This document shows positions 6,305-13,774 of a stretch of DNA of 18,842 nucleotides, piece by piece. Under the pieces are notes generated by a model that was not told where the DNA came from, ran no database searches, and worked only from the letters and a program-made list of their open reading frames with translations. The stretch is from contig DXNX01000040.1 of assembly GCA_019413245.1 (NCBI GenBank), positions 1 to 18,842 of the forward strand. The letters are read 5' to 3'. A program made the translations under genes and the position numbers. Source of the DNA: Oscillospiraceae bacterium. Its GTDB lineage: Bacteria > Bacillota > Clostridia > Oscillospirales > Ruminococcaceae. The stretch's first letter is position 1. Each line of letters begins with the position of its first letter.

Positions 6305-6458
6305 AACCCGTCAAGGGGCAAAGGGCACAAATTTCCGGCCCTGTGCGGCTGTTTTTTGCACGTCCGTGTGCCAAAATGCCCGGGTCTGGCTCGTAGAATA
6401 AGACAGAGGGCCGGCGGCTGCCTTTTCCCGCGTGACCGGCCGGCCCGCAGACTTTTCC

Positions 6459-6467
6459 GGGGAGGGA
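6459..6467 (+). promoter_or_regulatory. Shine-Dalgarno site deciding a TTG start
   Basis: GGGGAGGGA here lies seven bases before TTG at 6474. The in-frame GTG at 6432 has no such site and would add a 14-residue tail unlike response regulators, so the TTG is chosen. I found no convincing promoter upstream; TAGAAT at 6394-6399 is a possible weak -10. Confidence 0.75.
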
Positions 6468-6473
6468 CCTTGC

Positions 6474-7145
6474 TTGTACCGCATTTTCATCGTGGAGGAC
6501 GACGAATCCATCGCCCGCAGCGCGGAGAAACTTCTGACCGGCCGGGGGTATACCGTCGCCGCGGCCGGGGACCTGACCGATATTCTGCCCCAGTTCCGGG
6601 CCTTTGATCCCCAGCTGGTGATCCTGGACCTTTCCTTACCCTACCGCAACGGCTACCACTGGTGCCGGCGGCTGCGGGAACTGTCCGACCTGCCCATTCT
6701 GATCTTATCCTCGGCGGCAGACAACCTGAACCAGGTCACGGCCATGGACCTGGGGGCGGATGATTTCATCGCCAAACCCTTTGACGCCGAACTGCTGATT
6801 GCCCGGGTGCAGGCGCTGCTGCGCCGGGCCTACGCCTACCGCCGCACCTCCGAGACCGCCGACTGCGGCGGGGTGCCCCTGGACCTGAGCGCCGGGGTGC
6901 TGCGGGCGGACAGCGGCCCGGTGCCCCTGACCCGCAACGAGCTGCGGATCCTGCAGGCGCTGCTGGAACGGCGGGGGCAGGTGGTGCGCCGGGACGAGCT
7001 GATGACCGCCCTGTGGGCCACCGACTGCTATGTGGACGAGAACACTCTGACGGTGAATGTGGCCCGGCTGCGCAAAAAACTGGAAGCCGCCGGGGTGCCG
7101 GGGCTGATCCGCACCATCAAGGGGGAGGGATACTGCATCCCATGA
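6474..7145 (+). CDS. OmpR/PhoB-family response regulator of a Bce-type module
   Basis: A 223-residue two-domain regulator. The receiver domain opens YRIFIVEDDES with the acidic pair Asp9-Asp10, the phospho-acceptor Asp52 (VILDLSLPYRNGYHW) and Lys101 (DDFIAKPFD). The C-terminal winged helix (about 130-223) ends RLRKKLEAAG...IKGEGYCIP as in OmpR-type proteins. It starts with TTG set by a strong Shine-Dalgarno site. Its stop overlaps the kinase start (ATGA), and the ABC transporter pair lies just beyond, so this is the regulator of a BceRS-BceAB type system that answers cell-wall-active peptides. The repeated half-sites at 8141-8181 are its most likely binding site. Confidence 0.93.
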   Translation: MYRIFIVEDDESIARSAEKLLTGRGYTVAAAGDLTDILPQFRAFDPQLVILDLSLPYRNGYHWCRRLRELSDLPILILSSAADNLNQVTAMDLGADDFIAKPFDAELLIARVQALLRRAYAYRRTSETADCGGVPLDLSAGVLRADSGPVPLTRNELRILQALLERRGQVVRRDELMTALWATDCYVDENTLTVNVARLRKKLEAAGVPGLIRTIKGEGYCIP

Positions 7146-8137
7146 AGACCGCACTGGCCTATCTGACCGAACGGCGGCAGGTGCTGCTGACCTGGGCCCT
7201 GTGCACCGCCGTGTTTTCTTTTGTGACGATGTTGTACGGCCTGCCCGCCGAGGGCGCCGCCTACGGGGCGGCGTTGTGTCTGGCGGGGTGTGCCGGGCTG
7301 CTGGGCCTCGGCTGGCCGGAGTGGCACCGCCGGGTGCAGGCTGTGGGGCAGGCCGCCGCCGACCCCGACCGGGACCACATCCCGCTGCCCGCCGCCCGGG
7401 CCCACGGGCTGGAGGGCGCCTACCGCCGGGCCCTGACGGCCCAGACCGACCGGGCCGCCGCCCTGCGCCGGGAGCAGCGGGCCATGCGGGACGACCTGCT
7501 GGACTACTTTGCGGCCTGGGCTCACCAGGTCAAGACGCCCCTGGCGGCCATGCGGCTGCTGGTGCAGAGCCGGGCGGACCCGGCCGAGCTGGAACCGGAG
7601 CTGTTCCGCACCGAGGAATATGTGGACGCGGCCATGGGCTATCTGCGCCTGGGCACGGACAGCAAGGACCTGGCCCTGGCCCCCGCGGCCCTGGACCCGG
7701 TGGTGCGCCGCAGTCTGCGCCGGTACGCCCGGATGTTCATTCTGCGGCGGCTGCGGCTGGTGTATGACGGCGCTGCGGCCGATGCCCGCCCGGTCACCGA
7801 CCCCAAGTGGGTGGGGTTCATTCTGGAACAGCTGCTGTCCAACGCGGTGAAGTACACCCCGCCCGGGGGCACCGTGACGGTGCAGGCGGACGGGCACACC
7901 CTGCGGGTATCCGACACCGGGCCGGGTGTTTCACCCGAAGACCTGCCGCGCATCTTTGAAAAAGGCTATACCGGAGCCAACGGCCGCACGGCGGGGACGG
8001 CTTCCACCGGGCTGGGGCTGTATCTGTGTGCCCGGGCCGCGGCGCGGATGGGCTGCACCCTGAACGCCGAAAGCCCGCCGGGGCAGGGCTGTACCGTTGT
8101 GCTGGCCTTTCCCGACGCCCGGACCCTGTACGAGTGA
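7142..8137 (+). CDS. Intramembrane-sensing histidine kinase (BceS type)
   Basis: A 331-residue kinase. The N-terminus holds two membrane helices (about 15-34 and 39-57) joined by a loop of only a few residues, so there is no outside sensor domain; in this class the stimulus comes through the partner ABC transporter. The H box is AAWAHQVKTPLAAM with phospho-acceptor His128. The N box LLSNAVKYTPPGG has Asn234, the G1 box is SDTGPGVSP with Asp258, and STGLGLYLC is the G2 box. The start ATG overlaps the regulator stop by four bases, with GGGGGAGGGA upstream inside that gene. The downstream ABC genes begin after 147 bases with their own regulatory sequence. Confidence 0.92.
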   Translation: MKTALAYLTERRQVLLTWALCTAVFSFVTMLYGLPAEGAAYGAALCLAGCAGLLGLGWPEWHRRVQAVGQAAADPDRDHIPLPAARAHGLEGAYRRALTAQTDRAAALRREQRAMRDDLLDYFAAWAHQVKTPLAAMRLLVQSRADPAELEPELFRTEEYVDAAMGYLRLGTDSKDLALAPAALDPVVRRSLRRYARMFILRRLRLVYDGAAADARPVTDPKWVGFILEQLLSNAVKYTPPGGTVTVQADGHTLRVSDTGPGVSPEDLPRIFEKGYTGANGRTAGTASTGLGLYLCARAAARMGCTLNAESPPGQGCTVVLAFPDARTLYE

Positions 8138-8140
8138 CCA

Positions 8141-8181
8141 TGTGACAAAAATGTAAGGCAGCGGCCCCGGACTGTAAGGCA
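8141..8181 (+). promoter_or_regulatory. Candidate response-regulator operator upstream of the ABC genes
   Basis: TGTAAGGCA occurs twice (8152-8160 and 8173-8181), 21 bases apart, and a related TGTGACA sits at 8141-8147, 11 bases before the first. Spacings of 11 and 21 bases place the half-sites on one face of the helix, as OmpR-family dimers need. The block ends seven bases before the putative -35 region. This suggests activation by the regulator encoded just upstream. Confidence 0.65.
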
Positions 8182-8187
8182 AATCCA

Positions 8188-8216
8188 TGGCAGGACCGCA
8201 CCGGCGGGGGTATGCT
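8188..8216 (+). promoter_or_regulatory. Weak, probably activated promoter of the ABC pair
   Basis: TGGCAG (8188-8193) and TATGCT (8211-8216) are 17 bases apart and match the sigma-A boxes poorly. A weak promoter next to the repeated half-sites is what an activator-dependent promoter would look like. Confidence 0.5.
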
Positions 8217-8226
8217 GGAAACAGCA

Positions 8227-8256
8227 CCGGCCCCCGCTGTCTGTTCTGGGGGCCGG
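8227..8256 (+). other. Strong GC hairpin in the leader of the ABC operon
   Basis: A perfect 9-bp stem, CCGGCCCCC (8227-8235) with GGGGGCCGG (8248-8256), has a 12-base loop and ends 11 bases before the AAAGGAG site (8268-8274) of the ATPase gene. No T-run follows. It may affect stability or translation of the transporter mRNA. Confidence 0.65.
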
Positions 8257-8284
8257 GCAGTCTGAACAAAGGAGACTTTTATTC

Positions 8285-9055
8285 ATGGCAACGCCGCTTC
8301 TGAGCATTTCCCATCTGGAAAAAGTATATACCACCCGGTTCGGGTCCATGCGGGTGCAGGCCCTGGCGGACATCAGTTTTACGGTCCCCCAGGGGGAATA
8401 CCTGGCCATCATGGGCGAATCCGGCGCGGGCAAGACCACCTTGCTGAACATTCTGGCTGCGCTGGACCGGCCCACCGGGGGCAGTGTCTGCCTGAACGGG
8501 CAGGACCTGACCCGCATCCCGGACGGTAAGCTGGCCGAGTTCCGCCGGGACCATCTGGGCTTTGTGTTCCAGGACTTCAACCTGCTGGACACCCTCTCGG
8601 TGCGGGACAATATCCTGCTGCCCCTGGTGCTGGCCGACACCCCCTATGCCGAGATGACCGCCCGGCTGGAGCCGCTGGCTTTGCAGCTGGGCATTGCCGC
8701 TTTGCTGGACAAGTTCCCCTATGAGATCTCCGGCGGGCAGAAGCAGCGGGCCGCCGTGGCCCGGGCGCTCATCACCCGGCCGGAACTGGTGCTGGCGGAC
8801 GAACCCACCGGCGCCCTGGATTCCCGGTCGGCGGACGCCCTGCTGGACCTGTTCGGCACCATCAACGCCGGGGGCCAGACCATCCTGATGGTCACCCACA
8901 GCGTGCGGGCGGCCAGCCACGCCCAGCGGGTGCTGTTCCTGCGGGACGGCCAGGTGTACCACCAGCTGTACCGGGGCGCCTTGAGCCGGGAGGAAATGTT
9001 TGCCCGCATCTCGGACACCCTCACCGCTCTGGCGGGAGGTGCGGACCATGCGTAA
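8285..9055 (+). CDS. ABC transporter ATPase of a Bce-type module
   Basis: A 256-residue nucleotide-binding subunit of the MacB/LolD/BceA class, which powers an FtsX-like permease. Walker A is GESGAGKT (44-51), the Q-loop FVFQDFNL (93-100), the signature ISGGQKQRAAVARAL (148-162), Walker B LVLADEPTGALD (168-179), and the switch histidine His205. The D-loop and length are complete. AAAGGAG lies ten bases before the ATG. Its last eight bases overlap the permease gene, so the two are translated together. With the two-component genes upstream it forms a peptide-antibiotic detoxification transporter, thought in this class to pull the drug off its lipid target and not to pump it across the membrane. 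Confidence 0.93.
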   Translation: MATPLLSISHLEKVYTTRFGSMRVQALADISFTVPQGEYLAIMGESGAGKTTLLNILAALDRPTGGSVCLNGQDLTRIPDGKLAEFRRDHLGFVFQDFNLLDTLSVRDNILLPLVLADTPYAEMTARLEPLALQLGIAALLDKFPYEISGGQKQRAAVARALITRPELVLADEPTGALDSRSADALLDLFGTINAGGQTILMVTHSVRAASHAQRVLFLRDGQVYHQLYRGALSREEMFARISDTLTALAGGADHA

Positions 9056-11054
9056 GCTGAAACTGTATCTGCGTATGGGCAGCCGGGGCCTGGTAAGCAA
9101 CCGGCAGCTGTATCTTCCCTACACCCTGGCCGGGGCCGGATGCGCGGCCATGTGCTACATCCTGCGGTTTCTCAATTACAGCGAGATGGTGGCCACCATG
9201 CAGGGCGGGCTGTATGTGAACCTCATGCTCTCCCTGGGCAGCATCATCCTGGTGTTTCTGGCCGTCTGGATCATGGTGTACGCCAACACCTTCGTCATGC
9301 ACCGCCGCTCCCGGGAGCTGGCCCTGTACAGTGTGCTTGGTCTGCGTCGCCGGGACGTGGGGGCCATCCACGGGGTGGAGGTCCTGTTCGTGTACCTGGC
9401 AGGCACCGCCCTGGGGATTCTGGCCGGCGCGCTGCTGAGCAAGCTGGCCGTGGTTCTGCTGGTGCGGCTGATGAAACTCCCGGTGCCGCTGGGCTTCTCC
9501 TTCAGCGTCCAAGGCGCCGCCGAGACCGCCGCGGCCTTCGCGGTGCTGTTCCTGGGGCTGTATCTCAGCGACCTGCGCCGCATCCGGGCCACAAAGCCCA
9601 TCGAGCTGCTCCACGCCGGGCAGATGGGCGAGCGGGAACCCCGGAGCCGGGTATTGCTGGCCCTGCTGGGCGTGGTGTGCCTGGGCGCCGGGTACGCCCT
9701 CTCCTTCTTCACCACCGACCTGCTGTACGTCATCCTGCTGTTTTTCGTGGCCGTGGCGCTGGTCATCGTGGGCACCCACTGCCTGTTCGGGGCGGGGAGC
9801 GTGGCCCTGCTCAAGGCCCTGCGGCGCAACAAGCGGTTCTACTACCATCCCCGCCGGTTCATTGCGGTTTCGGGGCTGATCTACCGCATGAACCAGAACG
9901 CCAAGGGGCTGGCCAACATCTGTATTCTGGTCACCACCGTGCTGGTCAGCGTGGCCACCACCGTCTGCCTGTATGCAGGCACCGAGAACACCCTGGACCG
10001 GAACTACCCCAACGAGATCATGGTGTCCGGGTTCTGTGACACCGACGCCCTGGCCGAAACTGACTACACCTGGCTGGATACCCTCACCGCCGATGCCGCC
10101 GCCCCCTGGACCGACGTCCCGGCCCAAGGGTACGCCTACTGCATCCTGGAAGCCCGGGCCGACGGGTCGGGGTATGCTTCCTGCAATTCCTCCGACCCCG
10201 CAGGCCTGACCTCCCTGTACTTCATCTCCGCCGGGGATTACACCGCCCTTACCGGGCAGGACGTTTCTCTGGACCCGGGCACGGCGTTGCTTCTCTGGCC
10301 GGAGGGGGGCAGCGGGGACCTGGTGCTGGACGGCGTGACCTGGAAAAACGCCGGTCAGCCGGAGGAATGGCCCCGGCCCAACCGGAACGACATCACCGCC
10401 GGGCACGGCACCGTGTGGGTGGTGCTGCCCCAGCGGTCAGACCTGGCCGCGGTGGTGCAGGCCGCCGAGGCCGCCGGAACCCGGGCAGATGCCAGCTACG
10501 GCGTCATCCTGAACCCCGACGGCCTGACGGAGGACGCCCTCATCGCCTGCGCCACCGCCATCCATGACGCCCTGCCCGGGGAGGGCGCCGCGCCGGGATT
10601 TTCCGGGTCCGTCTACGTCTTTGACCGGGCCAGCATCCGGGTCCAGTCCTACCAGATGAATGGCAGTTTCGTTTTTCTGGGGGTGTTCCTGGCCGTGATG
10701 TTCGGCCTGGCCACCGTGCTGATGATCTACTACAAGCAGCTCAGCGAAGGGTACGAGGACCGCGGCCGGTTCCTGATCCTGCAGCAGGTGGGCCTGAGCG
10801 CCGCCGAAGTGCGGGGCGCCATCCGCACCCAGGTGCTGGGGGTGTTCTTCCTGCCGCTGGCGGGGGCCGCCATGCATCTGGCGGCGGCGGGGCCCATGCT
10901 CATGCGGATGATCTCGGCGTTCGGGCTCAACGATCCGCCGCTGTTCTGGGGCTGCGCCGGGGGTACCCTGGCGGTGTTCGCCCTATGCTATATCGGGGTG
11001 TACGCCCTGACGGCCCGGCAGTATTACCGCATCGTGCGCATGAAAAATCACTGA
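9048..11054 (+). CDS. Large FtsX-like ABC permease (BceB type)
   Basis: A 668-residue membrane protein with the size and plan of BceB-type permeases: an N-terminal helix (about 19-40), a group of helices through residue 310, a large outside domain of about 220 residues (about 312-535), and three C-terminal helices (about 541-565, 595-620 and 632-655). The hydrophobic stretches LIYRMNQNAKGLANICILVT before the big loop and the final ALTARQYYRIVRMKNH are typical of FtsX-like domains. The start is set by GGGAGGT at 9034-9040 inside the ATPase gene, with an 8-base overlap. In Bce systems the outside domain meets the peptide drug and relays transport activity to the kinase. A terminator follows directly. 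Confidence 0.92.
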   Translation: MRKLKLYLRMGSRGLVSNRQLYLPYTLAGAGCAAMCYILRFLNYSEMVATMQGGLYVNLMLSLGSIILVFLAVWIMVYANTFVMHRRSRELALYSVLGLRRRDVGAIHGVEVLFVYLAGTALGILAGALLSKLAVVLLVRLMKLPVPLGFSFSVQGAAETAAAFAVLFLGLYLSDLRRIRATKPIELLHAGQMGEREPRSRVLLALLGVVCLGAGYALSFFTTDLLYVILLFFVAVALVIVGTHCLFGAGSVALLKALRRNKRFYYHPRRFIAVSGLIYRMNQNAKGLANICILVTTVLVSVATTVCLYAGTENTLDRNYPNEIMVSGFCDTDALAETDYTWLDTLTADAAAPWTDVPAQGYAYCILEARADGSGYASCNSSDPAGLTSLYFISAGDYTALTGQDVSLDPGTALLLWPEGGSGDLVLDGVTWKNAGQPEEWPRPNRNDITAGHGTVWVVLPQRSDLAAVVQAAEAAGTRADASYGVILNPDGLTEDALIACATAIHDALPGEGAAPGFSGSVYVFDRASIRVQSYQMNGSFVFLGVFLAVMFGLATVLMIYYKQLSEGYEDRGRFLILQQVGLSAAEVRGAIRTQVLGVFFLPLAGAAMHLAAAGPMLMRMISAFGLNDPPLFWGCAGGTLAVFALCYIGVYALTARQYYRIVRMKNH

Positions 11055-11058
11055 ACCA

Positions 11059-11100
11059 GGGCAGGGTTAGCAAAGGCAAACCCTGCCCCTTTACTATTTT
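11059..11100 (+). terminator. Terminator after the Bce-type operon
   Basis: A perfect 10-bp stem, GGGCAGGGTT (11059-11068) with AACCCTGCCC (11079-11088), has a ten-base loop and the T-rich tail CTTTACTATTTT. The tail also holds the putative -35 box of the next gene. Confidence 0.85.
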
Positions 11101-11117
11101 ACAAAACGTGCTACAAT
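11090..11117 (+). promoter_or_regulatory. Promoter of the aminopeptidase gene
   Basis: TTTACT (11090-11095) and TACAAT (11112-11117) are separated by 16 bases, giving a leader of about 55 bases. The -35 lies in the T-tail of the preceding terminator. Confidence 0.6.
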
Positions 11118-11178
11118 ACAAAGGTGACGACCCAAATTTTGTTCCTTGTTTGTGGGATAGATAAAGGAGTGTTCGACT

Positions 11179-12969
11179 TTGACCGTGAACGAAAAGATTG
11201 CCGCTCTGCGTGCGGCCGCCAAGGCCAACGGTGCCGACGGCGTGCTGGTCATGACCAGCGACCCCCATTGCAGTGAATATGTTCCCGCCTATTACAACGC
11301 CCTGCCCTGGCTCTCCGGCTTTATCGGGGAAAATGCCACGCTGGTGGTCACCGGCAGTGAGAGCGCTCTGTGGGTGGACGGCCGCTTCTATGTCCAGGCG
11401 GACAAGCAGCTGGCCGGCACCGAGATCCAGTCCATGCACGCCGGCGCCGCCGGGGTGCCCACGGTGGAGGAGTTCCTGACCGCCAAGTTCAGCGCCGGGC
11501 AGACCCTGCTGCTGGACGGTTCCTGCGTGCCCACCAGCACCGTGAACACCTACGCCAAGACCCTGGAAAAGGTGGGCGCAAGCCTGCGCAGCCTGGATGT
11601 GGTCAGCGGCATCTGGGGCGAAGAGCGCCCGGCCCTGCCCGACACCCCCTGCTTCCTGCTGAAGAAGGAAGTCACCGGTGCCGATGCTTCCGAGAAGATC
11701 GCCGCCGTGCGGGCGGAACTGGCCAAGGAGGGCGCCAACGCCCTGGTGGTCTCCGGCCTGGACTGCGTGGCCTGGCTGCTGAACATGCGCGCCCATGACC
11801 TGCCCTGCACCCCGCTGGCAGTATCCTTCGCCTACATCAACGCCGAAAGCTGCACCCTGTTCCTGGCCCCCGGCCGCCTGAGCGAGGCCGATGCCGCCAC
11901 CCTGGCCGCCCAGGGCGTGACCCTGCGGGGCTACAACGAGCTGCTGGACTTTGTGCGCAGCCGCACCGACGAGGAGACCATCCTGGTCAGCCCCGCCACC
12001 ACCAACTATGACCTGTACAGCGCCATCGTGGCCAACCCCCACCTGACCGTCAAGGAAGGCACCGATCCCATCATTGCCCTGAAGGGCGTGAAGAACCCCG
12101 TGGAGCTGGCCAACAGCCGGGAATGCCACATCCGGGACGGCGTGGCCCTGGTGCGGTTCCAGATGGACCTGGAGAAGGCCCTGGCTGAAGGCAAGCAGCT
12201 GATGGAAACCGACATTGAGGTCATGCTCCAGCGCCGCCGCAGCGAACAGCCCGGCTACATGGAGGACAGCTTCAACACCATCGCCGCCTACGGCCCCAAC
12301 GCCGCCATGATGCACTATCATGCCGAGGGCGATGTCAACAGCCCCATCGAGCGCAAGGGCTTCCTGCTCATCGACAACGGCGGCCAGTATGACTGCGGCA
12401 CCACCGACATCACCCGCACCTATCCCATGGGCCCCCTGACTGAGAACGAGCGCAAGTACTACACCTGGACCCTGCAGAGCCACATCGACATGGCCCGCGC
12501 CGTCTTCCTGGATTACTGCACCGGCTTTGCCCTGGACACCTTTGCCCGGGCACCGCTGTGGGCCCACAAGATCAACTACCGCTGCGGCACCGGCCACGGC
12601 GTGGGCTTCATTGCCAACGTGCATGAAGGCCCCCAGAGCCTGCGTCCCCAGAACGGCATCGTCTTCAAGCCCGGCATGACCATCACCGACGAGCCCGGCG
12701 TGTACGAGACCGACGAGGTGGGTATCCGCATCGAAAACGAGCTGGAATGCGTGTCCGCCGGCACCAACCAGTACGGCAACTGGCTGGCCTTTGAGCCGCT
12801 GACCCTGGTGCCCATCTCCACCGAGCCGGTCCTGGTGGACGAACTGAGCCGCCCGCAGATCGACTGGCTGAACAACTACCACCAGCATGTGTACGAGACC
12901 CTGGCTCCCCGCCTGAATGAGGAGGAAAAGACCTGGCTGAAGGCCAAGTGCGCCCCCATCGGCCGCTGA
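11179..12969 (+). CDS. Xaa-Pro aminopeptidase, peptidase family M24B
   Basis: A 596-residue cytosolic metallopeptidase that should remove N-terminal residues linked to proline. Two creatinase-like N-terminal domains (about 5-145 and 160-310) precede the pita-bread catalytic domain (about 315-545) and a C-terminal extension, the plan of eukaryote-like APP1 enzymes and longer than E. coli PepP. The five metal ligands are in place: Asp399 and Asp410 (IDNGGQYDCGTTDITRT), His473 (CGTGHGVGF), Glu505 (ITDEPGVYE) and Glu519 (RIENELE). The signal for translation is AAAGGAG nine bases before a TTG start. It has its own promoter and terminator and seems to be a single-gene unit. No signal peptide is seen. 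Confidence 0.95.
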   Translation: MTVNEKIAALRAAAKANGADGVLVMTSDPHCSEYVPAYYNALPWLSGFIGENATLVVTGSESALWVDGRFYVQADKQLAGTEIQSMHAGAAGVPTVEEFLTAKFSAGQTLLLDGSCVPTSTVNTYAKTLEKVGASLRSLDVVSGIWGEERPALPDTPCFLLKKEVTGADASEKIAAVRAELAKEGANALVVSGLDCVAWLLNMRAHDLPCTPLAVSFAYINAESCTLFLAPGRLSEADAATLAAQGVTLRGYNELLDFVRSRTDEETILVSPATTNYDLYSAIVANPHLTVKEGTDPIIALKGVKNPVELANSRECHIRDGVALVRFQMDLEKALAEGKQLMETDIEVMLQRRRSEQPGYMEDSFNTIAAYGPNAAMMHYHAEGDVNSPIERKGFLLIDNGGQYDCGTTDITRTYPMGPLTENERKYYTWTLQSHIDMARAVFLDYCTGFALDTFARAPLWAHKINYRCGTGHGVGFIANVHEGPQSLRPQNGIVFKPGMTITDEPGVYETDEVGIRIENELECVSAGTNQYGNWLAFEPLTLVPISTEPVLVDELSRPQIDWLNNYHQHVYETLAPRLNEEEKTWLKAKCAPIGR

Positions 12970-13000
12970 GCTCCCTGACCGTATCCTGACATAAAAAATC

Positions 13001-13053
13001 CCGCCCCGGGGAAAACGCTTCACACGTTTTCCGCGGGGCGGTTTGTTTTTGTT
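13001..13053. terminator. Bidirectional terminator between convergent genes
   Basis: A 17-bp stem with one mismatch pairs 13001-13017 (CCGCCCCGGGGAAAACG) with 13025-13041 around a CTTCACA loop. On the plus strand TTTGTTTTTG follows; on the minus strand a six-T run comes from the A-run at 12993-12998. It serves the aminopeptidase gene from one side and the VTC/CotH/DUF4956 operon from the other. Confidence 0.9.
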
Positions 13054-13069
13054 GAAAAGTCTGCGGGAT

Positions 13070-13774
13070 TCAGTACAGGAATTCCCGGGCGGCAGCATAT
13101 TTGCTGATGCTCATGCCCTGGCCGCACACCGCCGAGAGCAGGCGGCGGATGTGCCCGGGCAGGTAGTGGTCATACTTGACCTCCAGGATCACCGCACCTC
13201 CGGAATGCACCCCCACCATGGGCACGGCAGCGTCGAACAGGGCGTCGCTCTTGGCGGCGCGCACATGTTCGTCCAACGTGATGCGCACCCGCTCCACCGG
13301 CATGGTCCAGGCGGTGCGCTCGTAGTCGATGAGGGCGGCCGGGCGGCGGGCCTCCTGCACCAGCAGGTTGCCTGCCCGCCGGGCGGCCTCGTCCGGCCGG
13401 GTCCGCAGCAGGTCCCGGTCCCCGGCGATCAGGGCTTCCGCCTGGGCCCGGGTCAGGGAAACGCCCGTCTTGTGGGAGTACACTCCCTGTTTTTCCTTCA
13501 GTTCCAGGCGCACGGTGTCGGTGTTGGTGTCGTAGATGCGCAGGCGGACCTTCCGCCGGTCGCTGACGCCCAGCACCTTGTCGGCATAGTCGTTGTCAAA
13601 GGGAGTATCAAAATACAGGCTGCGGATGTAGTAGGCCCCGGCGGCCGAATACCGGTCCCGGTGCAGTACCCCGTCCAGCAGGCCCCGCAGCAGGGCGGCC
13701 TCCCCGGGGTTGAGCAGAAGCTTTTCCTCGTGCCGGTCCACGGCCAGGGCGGGGGTGTGTTTCAGGATATTCAT
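13070..13774 (-). CDS. VTC-domain protein, putative polyphosphate polymerase
   Basis: A 234-residue soluble protein matching the VTC catalytic domain, the tunnel-shaped fold of yeast Vtc4 that makes polyphosphate from ATP. Basic and acidic tunnel residues are seen in order: Arg14 and Lys18 (DRHEEKLLL), RSLYFDT (51-57), Arg77 and Arg79 (KVRLRIYD), Glu91, Lys93 and Lys95 (RLELKEK), Lys102 (HKTG), YER (151-153), Arg164 (RITLD), Glu198 and Lys200 (ILEVKYD) and Lys225 (SISKY). It has no SPX domain and no membrane segment. The ATG overlaps the CotH stop by four bases (ATGA), with GGAGG ten bases before. An in-frame open stretch continues upstream to 14005 but lies inside the CotH gene and is not family-like. 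It is last in the operon. Confidence 0.88.
   Translation of the reverse strand: MNILKHTPALAVDRHEEKLLLNPGEAALLRGLLDGVLHRDRYSAAGAYYIRSLYFDTPFDNDYADKVLGVSDRRKVRLRIYDTNTDTVRLELKEKQGVYSHKTGVSLTRAQAEALIAGDRDLLRTRPDEAARRAGNLLVQEARRPAALIDYERTAWTMPVERVRITLDEHVRAAKSDALFDAAVPMVGVHSGGAVILEVKYDHYLPGHIRRLLSAVCGQGMSISKYAAAREFLY

Noticed and set aside
5049..6401. Long plus-strand open frame opposite the G3E GTPase, with a very hydrophobic Val/Met-rich middle that mimics a membrane protein.
   Set aside because: The hydrophobic run is the antisense of His and Asp codons (CAC/CAT/GAC read as GTG/ATG/GTC). The minus-strand frame has clear GTPase motifs.
6432..6473. Upstream GTG start for the response regulator.
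   Set aside because: No Shine-Dalgarno site for it, and the extra 14 residues do not look like a receiver domain; TTG at 6474 has a strong site.
10927..13098. Open minus-strand frame of over 700 codons opposite the aminopeptidase.
   Set aside because: No recognisable motif and biased composition. The plus strand encodes all five M24 metal ligands, with its own promoter and terminator.
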